Assembly: GCA_027313705.1 (NCBI GenBank) | Contig: DAHVDE010000041.1 | Coordinates: 1 to 64,000 of the forward strand | Source: Actinomycetota bacterium | GTDB lineage: Bacteria; Actinomycetota; Actinomycetes; Streptosporangiales; Streptosporangiaceae | Direction of reading: 5' to 3' | DNA: 64,000 bases | Part shown: positions 36,630 through 45,875 of the stretch, one piece after another | Numbering within the stretch: the first letter of the stretch is position 1 | How the letters are laid out: the number at the start of each line of letters is the position of its first letter | Notes under the pieces: model-generated | Databases searched by the model: none | What the model saw: only the letters and a program-made list of their open reading frames with translations | What the model was told of the DNA's origin: nothing | Translations under genes and position numbers: made by a program

Positions 36630-37505
36630 GTGGCCGCGCTGCTCGTCCTGCTCGCCGCGGCGGGTGCCCGCGGTTCCTTGCCGCCGGTCAGCACGCCCTG
36701 GCCTGACCCTGGCCGGGTCGCGGCCACGGGCGGCGTGCTCGAACTGGTACTCGCCGCGCTCCTGGTCGCGCTCCGCTGGCGGCGGCCCCGGCCAGCCGAG
36801 CCGCCGGCCGAAGACCTCGCCGCCAGGCTGCGCCGCATCCTGCACCCCGCGCTGGTGACCGCCATGATCGCGGTGCCGGTGCTGATAGCGCTGGCAGAAG
36901 CTAAGGTGCTCAAGGGCCGCAGGTCGCTGCCGCCACCCCCGCCAGCGAAGTTCCGCACCCCACGCTCCGTGCCGCCCAGGCTTGCCCAGCCTGGCAACTT
37001 CAGCCTCGGTCCGCTGCTTTCCGACCTGACCGTGGCTGTCCTGATCGCCGCGCTCGTCGCTGCCGTGCTGATCGCCTGGCACAAGCGCCGCAGCCGGCCA
37101 GATGCCCCGGCACTCCCTGACCTGGGCGCGGAACTGACCGAAGCTGAGCTATCCAGGGCGGTCGGTTCCGGTCAGGCGGCACTGCTGGAGCTCAGTGATG
37201 CCAGGCTTGCCATCATCCGCTGCTACCTCGCGATGGAAGCGAGCCTGGCGAACGCGGGCGCGGTCAGGGGCGAGGCGGAGACCCCGGACGAACTGCTGGC
37301 GCGGGCGGTAGCCGCCGACCTGGTACCGCGAGTCCCGGCACGCCTGCTCACCAGCCTGTTCTATGAGGCGAGATTCTCCACCCACCCGATGCCGCCGCAC
37401 ATCCGCGACCTGGCCAGCGGCGCGCTCGGCGAACTGGCCGCCGCACTGCCAGGCCAGCTTTCGCCACGACAAGCCGCCGCGACCGAGCCTCCTTCGCCTG
37501 GCTAG
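36630..37505 (+). CDS. DUF4129 domain membrane protein
   Basis: A 291-residue protein. Membrane helices lie at about 2-12 (truncated by the chosen start), 32-47, 70-88 and 133-152. The cytoplasmic DUF4129 region with AIIRCYLAMEASLANAG and ETPDELLARAV follows. It is the first gene of a MoxR/DUF58/DUF4129 operon. No good Shine-Dalgarno lies before GTG 36630, and the open frame extends upstream through more hydrophobic codons without an ATG/GTG/TTG, so the true start is uncertain. Confidence 0.8.
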   Translation: MAALLVLLAAAGARGSLPPVSTPWPDPGRVAATGGVLELVLAALLVALRWRRPRPAEPPAEDLAARLRRILHPALVTAMIAVPVLIALAEAKVLKGRRSLPPPPPAKFRTPRSVPPRLAQPGNFSLGPLLSDLTVAVLIAALVAAVLIAWHKRRSRPDAPALPDLGAELTEAELSRAVGSGQAALLELSDARLAIIRCYLAMEASLANAGAVRGEAETPDELLARAVAADLVPRVPARLLTSLFYEARFSTHPMPPHIRDLASGALGELAAALPGQLSPRQAAATEPPSPG

Positions 37506-37522
37506 CTTATGATTTACGCGAC

Positions 37523-38071
37523 ATGGGCGGGTTCACGGCTGGCTGGCACCTGGCTAAACGAGAGATCTCCGTTGCGGCAGGGCTGGTCAGCGCGCTGTCC
37601 GCGGCGGCCTGGGTGCTGCTCGGCCAGGCCGCTGCCACGCTCGTCGCGATCACCTGCATCTCGCTTGGCCTGCTCGGGCTCAGAGCGCTCCTGCCGCGCC
37701 AGGAACCGCAAGCACCCGGGCAGGATCCCTATCAGGACATGCCGCTGACCTCGTTCTCCGGTTTCTGGCGTACCCAGACTGACCTGGCGAGCGCGGTAGC
37801 CTCGCTCGGCGCCTGGGATCTCACGACGCGGCCGCGGCTGCAGCGCCTGCTCGCCGCCCGCCTGGCCCAGCGGCACGGCATCAGCCTGGCAGCGGACCCG
37901 CAAGCCGCGCAGGCGATCTTCCTCAGCGGCGGCACGCCGTCCCGTGCCCCGCGTGCCGACCTGTGGTACTGGATCGACCCGAGCCGACCGACCCCGGCGA
38001 ACGCGGCGAACCTGCCTGGGATACCCCCGCGCGTGCTCACCGCCCTGATCGCCCGACTGGAGCAGCTGTGA
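37523..38071 (+). CDS. membrane protein of the MoxR-DUF58 operon
   Basis: A 182-residue protein with two membrane helices near 17-55 and a soluble C-terminal part rich in Arg/Leu (FSGFWRTQTDLASAVASLGAWD onwards). Such proteins are usual partners between DUF4129 and moxR in actinobacteria, but have no known activity. Its stop overlaps the moxR GTG by four bases (GTGA). Confidence 0.75.
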   Translation: MGGFTAGWHLAKREISVAAGLVSALSAAAWVLLGQAAATLVAITCISLGLLGLRALLPRQEPQAPGQDPYQDMPLTSFSGFWRTQTDLASAVASLGAWDLTTRPRLQRLLAARLAQRHGISLAADPQAAQAIFLSGGTPSRAPRADLWYWIDPSRPTPANAANLPGIPPRVLTALIARLEQL

Positions 38072-39054
38072 CCGAACTGACCCTGACCCCGGCGCAGACC
38101 GCCGAGCGCTGCTCCGCCGTGCTCGACGAACTCGAACGCGCCGTCATCGGTCAGCGCCAGGCCCTTACCCTCGTGCTGGCCGGCATCCTCGCCAGCGCGC
38201 ACATCCTGCTCGAAGATCTGCCTGGCCTCGGCAAGACGCTCACCGCCCGTTCGTTCGCGCGGGTGCTCGGCCTGCGTTTCGCCAGGATCCAGTTCACCCC
38301 TGACCTGCTGCCCTCAGACGTCGTCGGCGCACCGCTTTACGATCAGCGCAGCGGCGAGATGGTGTTCAGGCCAGGACCGGTGTTCACCCAGCTGCTGCTG
38401 GCCGACGAGATCAACAGGACTCCGCCGAAGACCCAGGCCGCGCTGCTCGAAGCCATGGGCGAGGGCCAGGTCAGCGTGGACGGGCAGACGCGGGCGCTGC
38501 CCTCGCCCTTCGTCGTGCTCGCGACGGCGAACCCGATCGAGTACGAGGGCACCTACGACCTGCCTGAGGCTCAGCTCGACCGGTTCGGCCTGCGGCTGCG
38601 ATTCGGATACCTGAGCAGCGGCGACGAGGTGAGCATGCTGCGGCGGCGCCTCGAACGCGCCGCACCGCAGATCACGCTCGACCCGGTCTGCGGCCCGGAG
38701 GAACTGCTCGCCATGCGCCAGTCGCTCGAGCTCGTCGAGGTAAGCCCGGACCTGCTCGATTACGTGGTCGCCCTGATCGGCGCGACCAGGGAGCATCCCC
38801 AGGTGCAGGTCGGCGCCAGCCCGCGTGGCGGGCTGTTCATCCTCCAGCTGGCCAGAGGTTTCGCGGTGCTCAACGGCAGGGACTACGTGGTGCCTGACGA
38901 CATCAAGACGGTCGGCGTGCCCGCCCTCGGCCACCGGATCACGCTCAGGCCCGAGCTTTGGACAGGGAAGGTCAGTGCCGACGACGTGATCGCCAGGATC
39001 CTCGCCAGCGTCCCTGTGCCCCGCACTGATCCAGCCGTCGCCCTGCGGCGCTGA
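38068..39054 (+). CDS. MoxR-family AAA+ ATPase
   Basis: A 328-residue AAA+ protein: Walker A LPGLGKT at 51-57, Walker B LLLADEINR with Asp113-Glu114, sensor 1 LATANPIEYEGT and the MoxR-specific C-terminal lid with GASPRGG. MoxR ATPases act as chaperones that mature or load co-encoded vWA/DUF58 proteins. Start GTG 38068 overlaps the previous stop; an upstream GTG would add 35 residues translated inside the previous gene. Confidence 0.9.
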   Translation: MTELTLTPAQTAERCSAVLDELERAVIGQRQALTLVLAGILASAHILLEDLPGLGKTLTARSFARVLGLRFARIQFTPDLLPSDVVGAPLYDQRSGEMVFRPGPVFTQLLLADEINRTPPKTQAALLEAMGEGQVSVDGQTRALPSPFVVLATANPIEYEGTYDLPEAQLDRFGLRLRFGYLSSGDEVSMLRRRLERAAPQITLDPVCGPEELLAMRQSLELVEVSPDLLDYVVALIGATREHPQVQVGASPRGGLFILQLARGFAVLNGRDYVVPDDIKTVGVPALGHRITLRPELWTGKVSADDVIARILASVPVPRTDPAVALRR

Positions 39055-39075
39055 GGCAGGGAAGAGCTTTGTGAT

Positions 39076-40359
39076 ATGCAAAGTCAGCCAGTACTGCTGA
39101 CGGCCGGCCCGCGGCACGAGCTTCCGGTCACGTGGCAACTGTCAGGCCACGCCAGGCGTCTGGTCAGCGTCGCCGTTGCCGGACTGCTCATCGCGGTGAT
39201 CACCAGGCGTCCTGAGTTCGTCGGCCTGGCCGCGCCCGCGCTGCTCTTGCTGCTGCCAGGACGTGGCCGCCAGCCTGACCACCTTGGCATCGAGATCGCC
39301 ACCCCAGCAGGCCAGGTGACCGAGGGCAGCCAGGCCGCAGTCGGTGTCAGGATCAGCGGCCAGGGCGCAGGCCAGGTGCGGCTGCGGCTGCACCCTGGCA
39401 ACTGGATCAGCCTGGCCGGCGAGAGTCCTGGCGAAGACGGCTGGTTCAACTTCCGGTTCGTGCCCGGCCGGTGGGGTGCACGCCAGCTCGGCACGCTCGA
39501 AGTGGTCATCTTCGACCGGTGGCGGCTGGCCGCCTGCCGGGTCCTGACCAGCTTGCCTCCGGTGATCTGCTACCCAGAACCGGCCAGGCTCGGCTCCCTG
39601 GTCGTGCTCAGCAAGCTGCCCGCAAGGCTAGGCGAGCACACGTCGCGGCGGCCGGGTGAGGGCGTCGAGTTCGCCGGGGTGCGCGAGTTCGTGCCAGGCG
39701 ACAGGCAGCGGCGGATCAACTGGCCGGCCACCACCAGGCGCGGCACGCTTCAGCTCAACACCTTCACCGCCGAGCGGGCGCAGACCACCGTGATCTTGAT
39801 GGACATCAGCGTCGACGTCGGTGCGGCTGGCCGCAGTTCTGCCGACCTCGCCGTACGGGCGGCGGCAGGCACCGCCGCCGCCTACCTGGCCGCGCGGGAC
39901 AGGGTTGGCCTGATCAGCTACGGTAAGCATCTGCGCTGGATCGCTCCGGCGGCCGGCCGCCGGCAAGCGGAACGGATCAGTTACCTGATCGCCGCCGGCG
40001 CAGGTCCGCCTTACCCGCTGGAGATGCTTGGCTCGCTGGCCGGTGACATCCTGCCGCCTGGTGCGCTCGTCATCGTGTTCAGCCCGCTGCTTACCCTCCG
40101 GCTGATCGAAAGCCTGCGCGCACTGCGGGAACGCGGGTTCGCTGCGGTCGTGGTCGATGTGCTGACCGCGCAGCCAGGGACCGGACACGGCCGGTATCGT
40201 GCCACCGCCGACCTGGCCAGGCGAATCTGGCGGATGGAGCAGGAGGCGATCAGGTTCTCGCTGCGCGAGATCGGCATTCCCGTGGTGCACTGGGACGGGC
40301 AGTCCGCTCTCGACGAGCCGCTTGCCCCGTTCACCAGGCGCCAGGTGGTCAGCCGGTGA
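39076..40359 (+). CDS. DUF58 domain-containing membrane protein
   Basis: A 427-residue protein with two short hydrophobic helices near 25-60. A beta-rich region follows, then the DUF58 core GEGVEFAGVREFVPGDRQRRINWPATTRRG near 195-230 and a degenerate von Willebrand A-like fold (VILMDISVDVG carries an Asp-x-Ser-like metal site). It is the usual MoxR client. It probably acts at the membrane in envelope or stress homeostasis. Its stop overlaps the next GTG by four bases. Confidence 0.88.
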   Translation: MQSQPVLLTAGPRHELPVTWQLSGHARRLVSVAVAGLLIAVITRRPEFVGLAAPALLLLLPGRGRQPDHLGIEIATPAGQVTEGSQAAVGVRISGQGAGQVRLRLHPGNWISLAGESPGEDGWFNFRFVPGRWGARQLGTLEVVIFDRWRLAACRVLTSLPPVICYPEPARLGSLVVLSKLPARLGEHTSRRPGEGVEFAGVREFVPGDRQRRINWPATTRRGTLQLNTFTAERAQTTVILMDISVDVGAAGRSSADLAVRAAAGTAAAYLAARDRVGLISYGKHLRWIAPAAGRRQAERISYLIAAGAGPPYPLEMLGSLAGDILPPGALVIVFSPLLTLRLIESLRALRERGFAAVVVDVLTAQPGTGHGRYRATADLARRIWRMEQEAIRFSLREIGIPVVHWDGQSALDEPLAPFTRRQVVSR

Positions 40360-40925
40360 GCCGTCCCGCCGCCAGGACGCGGACTATCGCCGGGGTGGCG
40401 CTGCTGGTAGCGGCGGAAGTGACGTGGGCGGCGCTGCCGCTCGGCGGCAGCGCCGCCTTCCCCAGCCTGGTGCTGGCTTGCGCCGTTCTGGCGGCCATGA
40501 TGAGCGTTGCGAGACTAGCTGACACGGCGGCTGCCGACGGGGAGCAGAGCAGGCCGGGCGGCTATGACTGGCCGTGGTCGAGCGCGTGGCTGTGGCTGAC
40601 GGCGCTGCCAGGGCGGCTGCCGTGGGCTGAAGTGCTCGCGGTGGCCGTGCTCGTGCTTGAGGCGCTGCACCCGGCCAGGCCCTGGCACACGGTCGTGCTC
40701 ATCTTCTTGCTTTTCTGGTTCCTGCTCGCGTATCACCTGGCTGAGAGCGATGCCGGCCGGGTCGTGCTTGGTCCGCAGCTTCCGCTGCTGCTGGCCGGCG
40801 GCGGGCTGGCCGTGCTGTGCGCGGCGGCCGCGGCGCTGCCAGGCACGGGGGCGGGCGCGGGCTGGCTGGCGGTGCTTTCCGGGGTCGCGGCGGTGGTGGC
40901 GGCCGGGCTCGCGCTCCCGGTCTGA
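40356..40925 (+). CDS. membrane protein, last gene of the MoxR-DUF58 operon
   Basis: A 189-residue protein of mostly hydrophobic sequence with about five to six predicted helices (from GVALLVAAEVTWAALPLG to LSGVAAVVAAGLAL). GTGA coupling to the DUF58 gene shows it is part of the operon. In many actinobacteria a transglutaminase-like membrane protein sits here; no transglutaminase domain is visible in this one. Function unknown. Confidence 0.75.
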   Translation: MSRPAARTRTIAGVALLVAAEVTWAALPLGGSAAFPSLVLACAVLAAMMSVARLADTAAADGEQSRPGGYDWPWSSAWLWLTALPGRLPWAEVLAVAVLVLEALHPARPWHTVVLIFLLFWFLLAYHLAESDAGRVVLGPQLPLLLAGGGLAVLCAAAAALPGTGAGAGWLAVLSGVAAVVAAGLALPV

Positions 40926-40947
40926 GCCGCCGCCCTGACCCGGCCGG

Positions 40948-41904
40948 CTAACCGCCGCCTTGGCCTGGCCAGGCGGGGTAGCCGTAGGGCTGGGCACCAC
41001 CGCCAGGCGGCCCGCCCCGGCCGGGCCCGCCGATCAGGTCGGCCAGCCAGGAAACGAAGGAAGCGAGGAGCAGGATCAGCACGGCCAGTGCGGCGAACAC
41101 GCCGACAATGTGGTGCTGCTGTGACCAGAAGATCGAGGCGTCCCAGCAGAAGTGCACGATGATCAGGGGGATGATGCTTCCCGTGCGCAGGAACAGCCAG
41201 ATGAAGATGACCGCCCAGAACGCGATGCCGACCAGGCCAGGACCGTAGTAGTCATGGTAGGAGCAGCGCAGCGCCAAGGCGACGATCACGATCTCGGCGA
41301 GCGGGCGGCGAGCCTGGCGCAGCGTGGTGACCACGAACGCGAGCACCACGGTCTCCTCGACCACGCCGGCCGCCATCGAGGCGGCGGTCGCGTAGAGCAG
41401 GTAGGCGCCGTTGAGGTGCTTCGGCTCGGCCAGTTCGTTTGCGGTCAGCGCCCTGGTGATCAAGCTGCCCGCGATGAGCGCGATCAGCGCCCAGGACGCC
41501 ATGCGGAAGGCCGGCCAGTTGCCCTCGCTGCCCGCGGCAGCCCTCGGCAGCCCGAAGCCGAGCATCCTCGGCGTGATGCCGCGCCTGGCCGACAGGAGCA
41601 CCGTGACCGTCACGGCAAGGCCCGCCGTAATCAGCTCGCCAAGCGCGGCCGGCCCGAAGACCGCCCAGCTACCCGACTCGACGGCGAGCCGGCCGGCCAG
41701 CGCCTCCCCGCCGGCAATGATGCCGACGGCGAAGAACGCGGCGAACACGAGTAGCACTTCGAGGTAGGCGCGGCCCGCCGGGATCGGGGCGCTCGGCGGC
41801 GGTGGCTGGCTGGACCACCAGTGCTGCCTGGCTGGCCTGCCCACCGGGCCAGGCCAGGTGGCGGCAGGCCCGCTGTCAATCGGCATGTTCACTGGCATGC
41901 TCAT
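40948..41904 (-). CDS. CPBP family intramembrane metalloprotease
   Basis: A 318-residue membrane protein with about eight helices. The CPBP/Abi motifs are present in order: EETVVLAF (Glu-Glu, but without the usual Arg), YHDYYG (His) and HFCWD (His...Asp). The N- and C-termini are Pro/Gly-rich and cytoplasmic. Family members act as prenyl-protein or other intramembrane glutamic proteases, some in bacteriocin immunity. It is coupled to the gamma-glutamyltransferase gene by an ATGA overlap and is convergent with the MoxR operon. Confidence 0.85.
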   Translation of the reverse strand: MSMPVNMPIDSGPAATWPGPVGRPARQHWWSSQPPPPSAPIPAGRAYLEVLLVFAAFFAVGIIAGGEALAGRLAVESGSWAVFGPAALGELITAGLAVTVTVLLSARRGITPRMLGFGLPRAAAGSEGNWPAFRMASWALIALIAGSLITRALTANELAEPKHLNGAYLLYATAASMAAGVVEETVVLAFVVTTLRQARRPLAEIVIVALALRCSYHDYYGPGLVGIAFWAVIFIWLFLRTGSIIPLIIVHFCWDASIFWSQQHHIVGVFAALAVLILLLASFVSWLADLIGGPGRGGPPGGGAQPYGYPAWPGQGGG

Positions 41905-43760
41905 CGGCCGACAGCGTAGCCCTGCATGCCCCTGGGGTTGGCGCCGGCATACAGCATGCCGGTGCGGGAATCCCTGGCGACCGCGCTGATCCGGCCGAGC
42001 GCCCAGGGTCCGGCCACGGTGACATCGTGACCTCGGCGGCGCAGTTCGTCGATTACGGCCTGGCCGTGCCGCTCTTCCACGGTCAGCGACCTCGGCTGGC
42101 TCTGCCTCGGATAGAACGATGAGGGGAAATGGTCGGTGTGATAAGCGGGGGCGTCAATGGCTTCCTGAAGGTTCATGCCGAAAATGACGTGATTAAGGAA
42201 GAAACCCATCGTCCACTGGTCCTGCTGGTCGCCACCTGGCGTGCCGAACGCCAGGTAAGGCTCGCCGCCGCGCAGAACCAGGCCGGGTGACAACGTGGTG
42301 CGGGGCCGGCGGCCAGGTGCGAGCGAGCTGGCGAAGCCAGGGGTCAGCGCGAACATCTGGGCTCTGGTACCCAGGCAGAACCCGAGGCCGGGGATTACCG
42401 GGGAGCTTTGCAGCCAGCCACCGCTCGGCGTGGCCGAGACCAGGTTGCCGAAACGATCGGCGACGTCAAGGTGGCAGGTGTCGCCGGGGCCGAGAGGCGC
42501 CTTGCTCAGGGTCGGGTCGCCGGTCGTGCCTGGGCCGCGGCCGGCCGCCGCGCCTGGCGCCGCGGCGTACTCGAAGCCAGCCAGGGCGTAGCCAGGCAGG
42601 CCGGGAGTGCGGCCGCCAGGCGAACCCGGGCGCAGGTCCGCCGATGACTGGTCCGTGACGAGTTGCCTGCGGGCGTCGGCGTAGCCTGGGTCAAGCAGGT
42701 CCGCCATCGGCACTGCCGTATGCAACGGGTCGCCGTACCACGCCTCGCGGTCCGCGAACGCGAGTTTGGCGCACTCGGTCACCGTGTGCAGCAAGTCGGC
42801 GCTGCCAGCGCCCATGGCAGCCAGGTCGAAGCCGTCGAGCAGGCGCAACTGCTGGCTGAAGACAGGACCCTGACCCCAGGGGCCTGTCTTGCACACGGTA
42901 AACCCCTGGTAGTCGACGGTGACAGGCGCCTCGACAGATGCCCGCCACCCGGCCAGGTCGGCTCCGGTGAGCAGGGCCTTGTTCTGGCGTTCTGTCACGT
43001 CCATGACCTGCGCCTCGGCGAGGTAGCCGTCGATCGCCTCGGCGATGAACCCCTCATACCATGCCTTGCGCGCGGCCTCGATCTGCCCGTCCCGGTCGGC
43101 GCTGGCGGCTTCGGCCTCGCGCAGCACGCGGGTATAAGCCTGCGCCAGCGCCTGGTTGACGAACCTGGCGCCTGGAGCCGGCACGCCGTCACTCAGGTAG
43201 ATCTCGGCCGACGTCGGCCAGTCCCTGGTGAACGTCGGTGCCATGGCACCGATCAGGGCGCTCGCCGATGCGAGCATCGGATAGCCGTCGCCGGCGTAGC
43301 CGATCGCGTAACTCATCACCTCGCGCAGCGTGGCCGTGCCGTACCTGGCAAGCAGCAGCATCCAGGTGCCGAAGGCAGCAGGCACCGTAGCGGCAAGCAA
43401 GCCGTTGCCAGGCACCAGGTCGAGGCCGAGTGCTTCGAAAGCGGCAAGCGTGGCCGCCGCGGGCGCGGTGCCCTGGCCGGAGAGCACGAAGGTTTCCCCG
43501 GTGCGACGGTCATGCCCGATGACGGGGACCTCCCCGCCCGGGCCGTTCAGGTGCGGTTCGACAACCTGAAGCACCAGGCCGGCCGCGACGGCCGCGTCAA
43601 AGGCGTTACCGCCCGATTCGAGCACCGCCATTCCGGCCGCTGAAGCCAGCCAGTGCGTCGAGGCAACCATGCCAAAGGTGCCGGCTAGCTGCGGTCTTGT
43701 GGTGAACTGTTGGGTACTGGCCACGCCACTCCGATCCGTAATGCGAGCTACCTTGGGCAT
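41901..43760 (-). CDS. gamma-glutamyltransferase family protein
   Basis: A 619-residue Ntn-hydrolase. The N-terminal MVASTHWLASAAGMAVLESGGNAFDAAVAAGLVLQV block and the central GDTCHLDVADRFGNLVSATPSGG, whose Thr is the expected self-cleavage nucleophile, are both clear, as is FGTPGGDQQDQW. The GGNAFDA and NGPGGE loops bind the glutamyl group in the family. No signal peptide is evident, so it may be cytoplasmic and act on glutathione-like or cephalosporin-like amides rather than as a periplasmic GGT. Start ATG 43760 is chosen over one 29 codons upstream. Confidence 0.85.
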   Translation of the reverse strand: MPKVARITDRSGVASTQQFTTRPQLAGTFGMVASTHWLASAAGMAVLESGGNAFDAAVAAGLVLQVVEPHLNGPGGEVPVIGHDRRTGETFVLSGQGTAPAAATLAAFEALGLDLVPGNGLLAATVPAAFGTWMLLLARYGTATLREVMSYAIGYAGDGYPMLASASALIGAMAPTFTRDWPTSAEIYLSDGVPAPGARFVNQALAQAYTRVLREAEAASADRDGQIEAARKAWYEGFIAEAIDGYLAEAQVMDVTERQNKALLTGADLAGWRASVEAPVTVDYQGFTVCKTGPWGQGPVFSQQLRLLDGFDLAAMGAGSADLLHTVTECAKLAFADREAWYGDPLHTAVPMADLLDPGYADARRQLVTDQSSADLRPGSPGGRTPGLPGYALAGFEYAAAPGAAAGRGPGTTGDPTLSKAPLGPGDTCHLDVADRFGNLVSATPSGGWLQSSPVIPGLGFCLGTRAQMFALTPGFASSLAPGRRPRTTLSPGLVLRGGEPYLAFGTPGGDQQDQWTMGFFLNHVIFGMNLQEAIDAPAYHTDHFPSSFYPRQSQPRSLTVEERHGQAVIDELRRRGHDVTVAGPWALGRISAVARDSRTGMLYAGANPRGMQGYAVGR

Positions 43761-43912
43761 ACCCACCCACACCGGACTGAAGGCTCCCGCGTGACAGGAT
43801 TTTAGGTACGCTGCCGTGGTCTGAGCGCGCCAGGGCACGGTCCGCACCAGGGACGCCGAGGTTGTTGCCGGACAGTTAATGTAACCGGACAGTTAGTTAA
43901 GGGGGACTAGCC

Positions 43913-44569
43913 GTGAACCTGACGACCTTGGGCAGGCGGAATCTGCTCGTGCTTGCCGCGCTCGCCTCGGTGACCGCGCTCGCGGCGGGCTGCGGCTCGG
44001 CGTCGACAAGCGGATCGCCGAACCAGGCGGCCTCGACAGGAACGCCCCACGCCGGCGGCTCGGTGACGACCCAGCCGCCGTCGCCCTCGCCGTCGCCGTC
44101 CTCGCCCGCCTCGCCCGCATCGGCGAGCGCCGCGGGACTGGCCGAGTGCGTCACCTCCGCGCTTAAGGTCAAGGTGGGGTCGGGCAATGGCGCGGCAGGG
44201 ACCATCTTCTACAGCCTGGACTTCACAAACACCTCGGGCAGCACCTGCTTTGTCGAGGGTTACCCAGGCGTGTCGCTGGTCAGCGCGGGCAGCAACTCAG
44301 GCAGTCAGATCGGCGCCGACGCCAAGCGGGAATCCACGGTCACGGTCAAGCAGATCGTGCTCGCGCCAGGCAAGACCGCCGTCGCCCAGCTCGGCATCGC
44401 CGAGGCAGGCAACTTCCCGGCTTCAAGCTGCCAGATAGTGACCGCTCACTGGCTGAAGATCTTCCCGCCCGACCAGACCGTCGCCACGTACCTGCCGTTC
44501 ACCACGCAGACCTGCGCGTCCACGTCGGTGGCCACCATGCACATCGCCGCCCTCACAGCGGGAGCCTGA
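43913..44569 (+). CDS. DUF4232 lipoprotein
   Basis: A 218-residue lipoprotein. The signal peptide ends in the lipobox LAAGC and a Ser/Pro/Gly linker follows. A DUF4232 beta-sandwich starts at the cysteine of LAECVTSALKVKVG and includes FTNTSGSTCFVEGYPGVSLV and a late TCAS segment; four cysteines could form two disulfides. Extracellular, function unknown. Followed 42 bases later by a kinase gene, with another DUF4232 lipoprotein beyond it. Confidence 0.85.
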   Translation: MNLTTLGRRNLLVLAALASVTALAAGCGSASTSGSPNQAASTGTPHAGGSVTTQPPSPSPSPSSPASPASASAAGLAECVTSALKVKVGSGNGAAGTIFYSLDFTNTSGSTCFVEGYPGVSLVSAGSNSGSQIGADAKRESTVTVKQIVLAPGKTAVAQLGIAEAGNFPASSCQIVTAHWLKIFPPDQTVATYLPFTTQTCASTSVATMHIAALTAGA

Positions 44570-44611
44570 GACGACCATCCGGCGCGGCAACCACGGCCGA
44601 GGGAAAGCACG

Positions 44612-45748
44612 ATGAACGCGGCTTCCGGCCAGCCAGGCATCGGGCTGCGCCCCGGTGCCGCGCTGGCAGGCTACCTCCTCGAGGAGCGGATCGGCCGGGG
44701 CGGCATGGCCGTGGTGTTCCGCGCCGTAGACGAGCGGCTAGGGCGGCGGGTAGCGCTGAAGATCCTCTCGCCCGGATATACCGCAGACAACGCGTTCCGC
44801 ACCAGGTTCATCAACGAGTCCAAGGCTGCGGCGACGGTCGAGCACCCGCACATCATTCCCGTATACGGCGCCGGGGAGGCATCGGGCTACCTCTACATCG
44901 CGATGCGGTTCGTGCCAGGCGGTGACGCCCGTTCTGAGCTGCGGCGCACGGGTCCTTTCAACTCGATCCGGGCCTGGCGGGTCATCTCGCAGGTCGCGGC
45001 GGCGCTGGACGCCGCGCACACGCACGGACTCGTGCACAGGGACGTCAAGCCGGCCAACATGCTGCTTGACCTGGGCGCGCAGATCCCGGCCAGGGCAGGA
45101 GAACTGGCACGTCCCGGCCCCGTCGATCACGTCTACCTGACCGACTTCGGCATCAGCAAGCAAGGTCCTTCGCACGGACTCACGCTGACCGGGCAGATCC
45201 TTGGCACGCTCGAGTACGCCGCGCCAGAGCAGATCGACGGCAACCAGGTAGACGGCCGCGCCGATCTCTACTCGCTTGCCTGCTCGACCTTCGAACTGCT
45301 CACCGGCACTCCGCCATTTCGGCGCAGTCAGGGCGCAGCGCTGATCTACGCCCAGCTCTCCGAGCCGCCGCCGCCGGTGACGGCGAGCAGGCGCGATCTT
45401 TCTGGCCTGGTGGACCAGGTGATCGTGAAGGCAATGGCGAAGAACGCCGACGACAGGTACGCCAGTTGCACTGGGTTCGCCGCCGACCTTGGCCGGGCGC
45501 TCCGGCTGACGCCTGGCCGGGTCGAGGTAGCGGCCGGGCCGGTCATGCCGCCGCTGCGCGGGCAGGACGCTGACCGAGGACCTGGCCTGGCCGAACGTCA
45601 GATGCACCGGCCGACAGAGGTAGTGCCGCCAAAGACAGTGCCGCCAAAGACGGGGCGACCTTCCGCGCCGCGCGGCCCTTCGATGCCGCCAGGCGGCCTG
45701 GGCAGGCCGTCAGGTGATGAACCGCCGACCAGAAGGCGCGAGCAGTAA
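44612..45748 (+). CDS. serine/threonine protein kinase without membrane anchor
   Basis: A 378-residue Hanks-type kinase. The Gly-rich loop is IGRGGMAVVF at 27-36, Lys50 is in VALKIL, HRDVKPANM at 142-150 is the catalytic loop, DFG is at 178-180, and APEQIDG follows. The segment from about 290 is Pro/Arg-rich and disordered. There is no transmembrane helix or PASTA domain, unlike PknB, so it is probably a soluble kinase. It lies between two secreted DUF4232 lipoprotein genes on the same strand. Confidence 0.92.
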   Translation: MNAASGQPGIGLRPGAALAGYLLEERIGRGGMAVVFRAVDERLGRRVALKILSPGYTADNAFRTRFINESKAAATVEHPHIIPVYGAGEASGYLYIAMRFVPGGDARSELRRTGPFNSIRAWRVISQVAAALDAAHTHGLVHRDVKPANMLLDLGAQIPARAGELARPGPVDHVYLTDFGISKQGPSHGLTLTGQILGTLEYAAPEQIDGNQVDGRADLYSLACSTFELLTGTPPFRRSQGAALIYAQLSEPPPPVTASRRDLSGLVDQVIVKAMAKNADDRYASCTGFAADLGRALRLTPGRVEVAAGPVMPPLRGQDADRGPGLAERQMHRPTEVVPPKTVPPKTGRPSAPRGPSMPPGGLGRPSGDEPPTRRREQ

Positions 45749-45773
45749 CGGGCGGGCAGCAGGTTTCCGTTAT

Positions 45774-45779
45774 TATAAT
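45774..45779 (+). promoter_or_regulatory. TATAAT -10-like hexamer upstream of the second DUF4232 gene
   Basis: A perfect TATAAT in an unusually A/T-rich stretch after the kinase stop, about 95 bases before the ATG of the next gene. No good -35 box is seen at the right distance. It suggests that the lipoprotein gene has its own promoter. Confidence 0.35.
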
Positions 45780-45875
45780 TGCGCTGCCTGGCTTTCAGTA
45801 GCGCCCTTATTATGCCAGCTCACGGCAAAACGTCGCACTCGCTTGATGCCGACAAATATTAAACGGAGAAATGGC

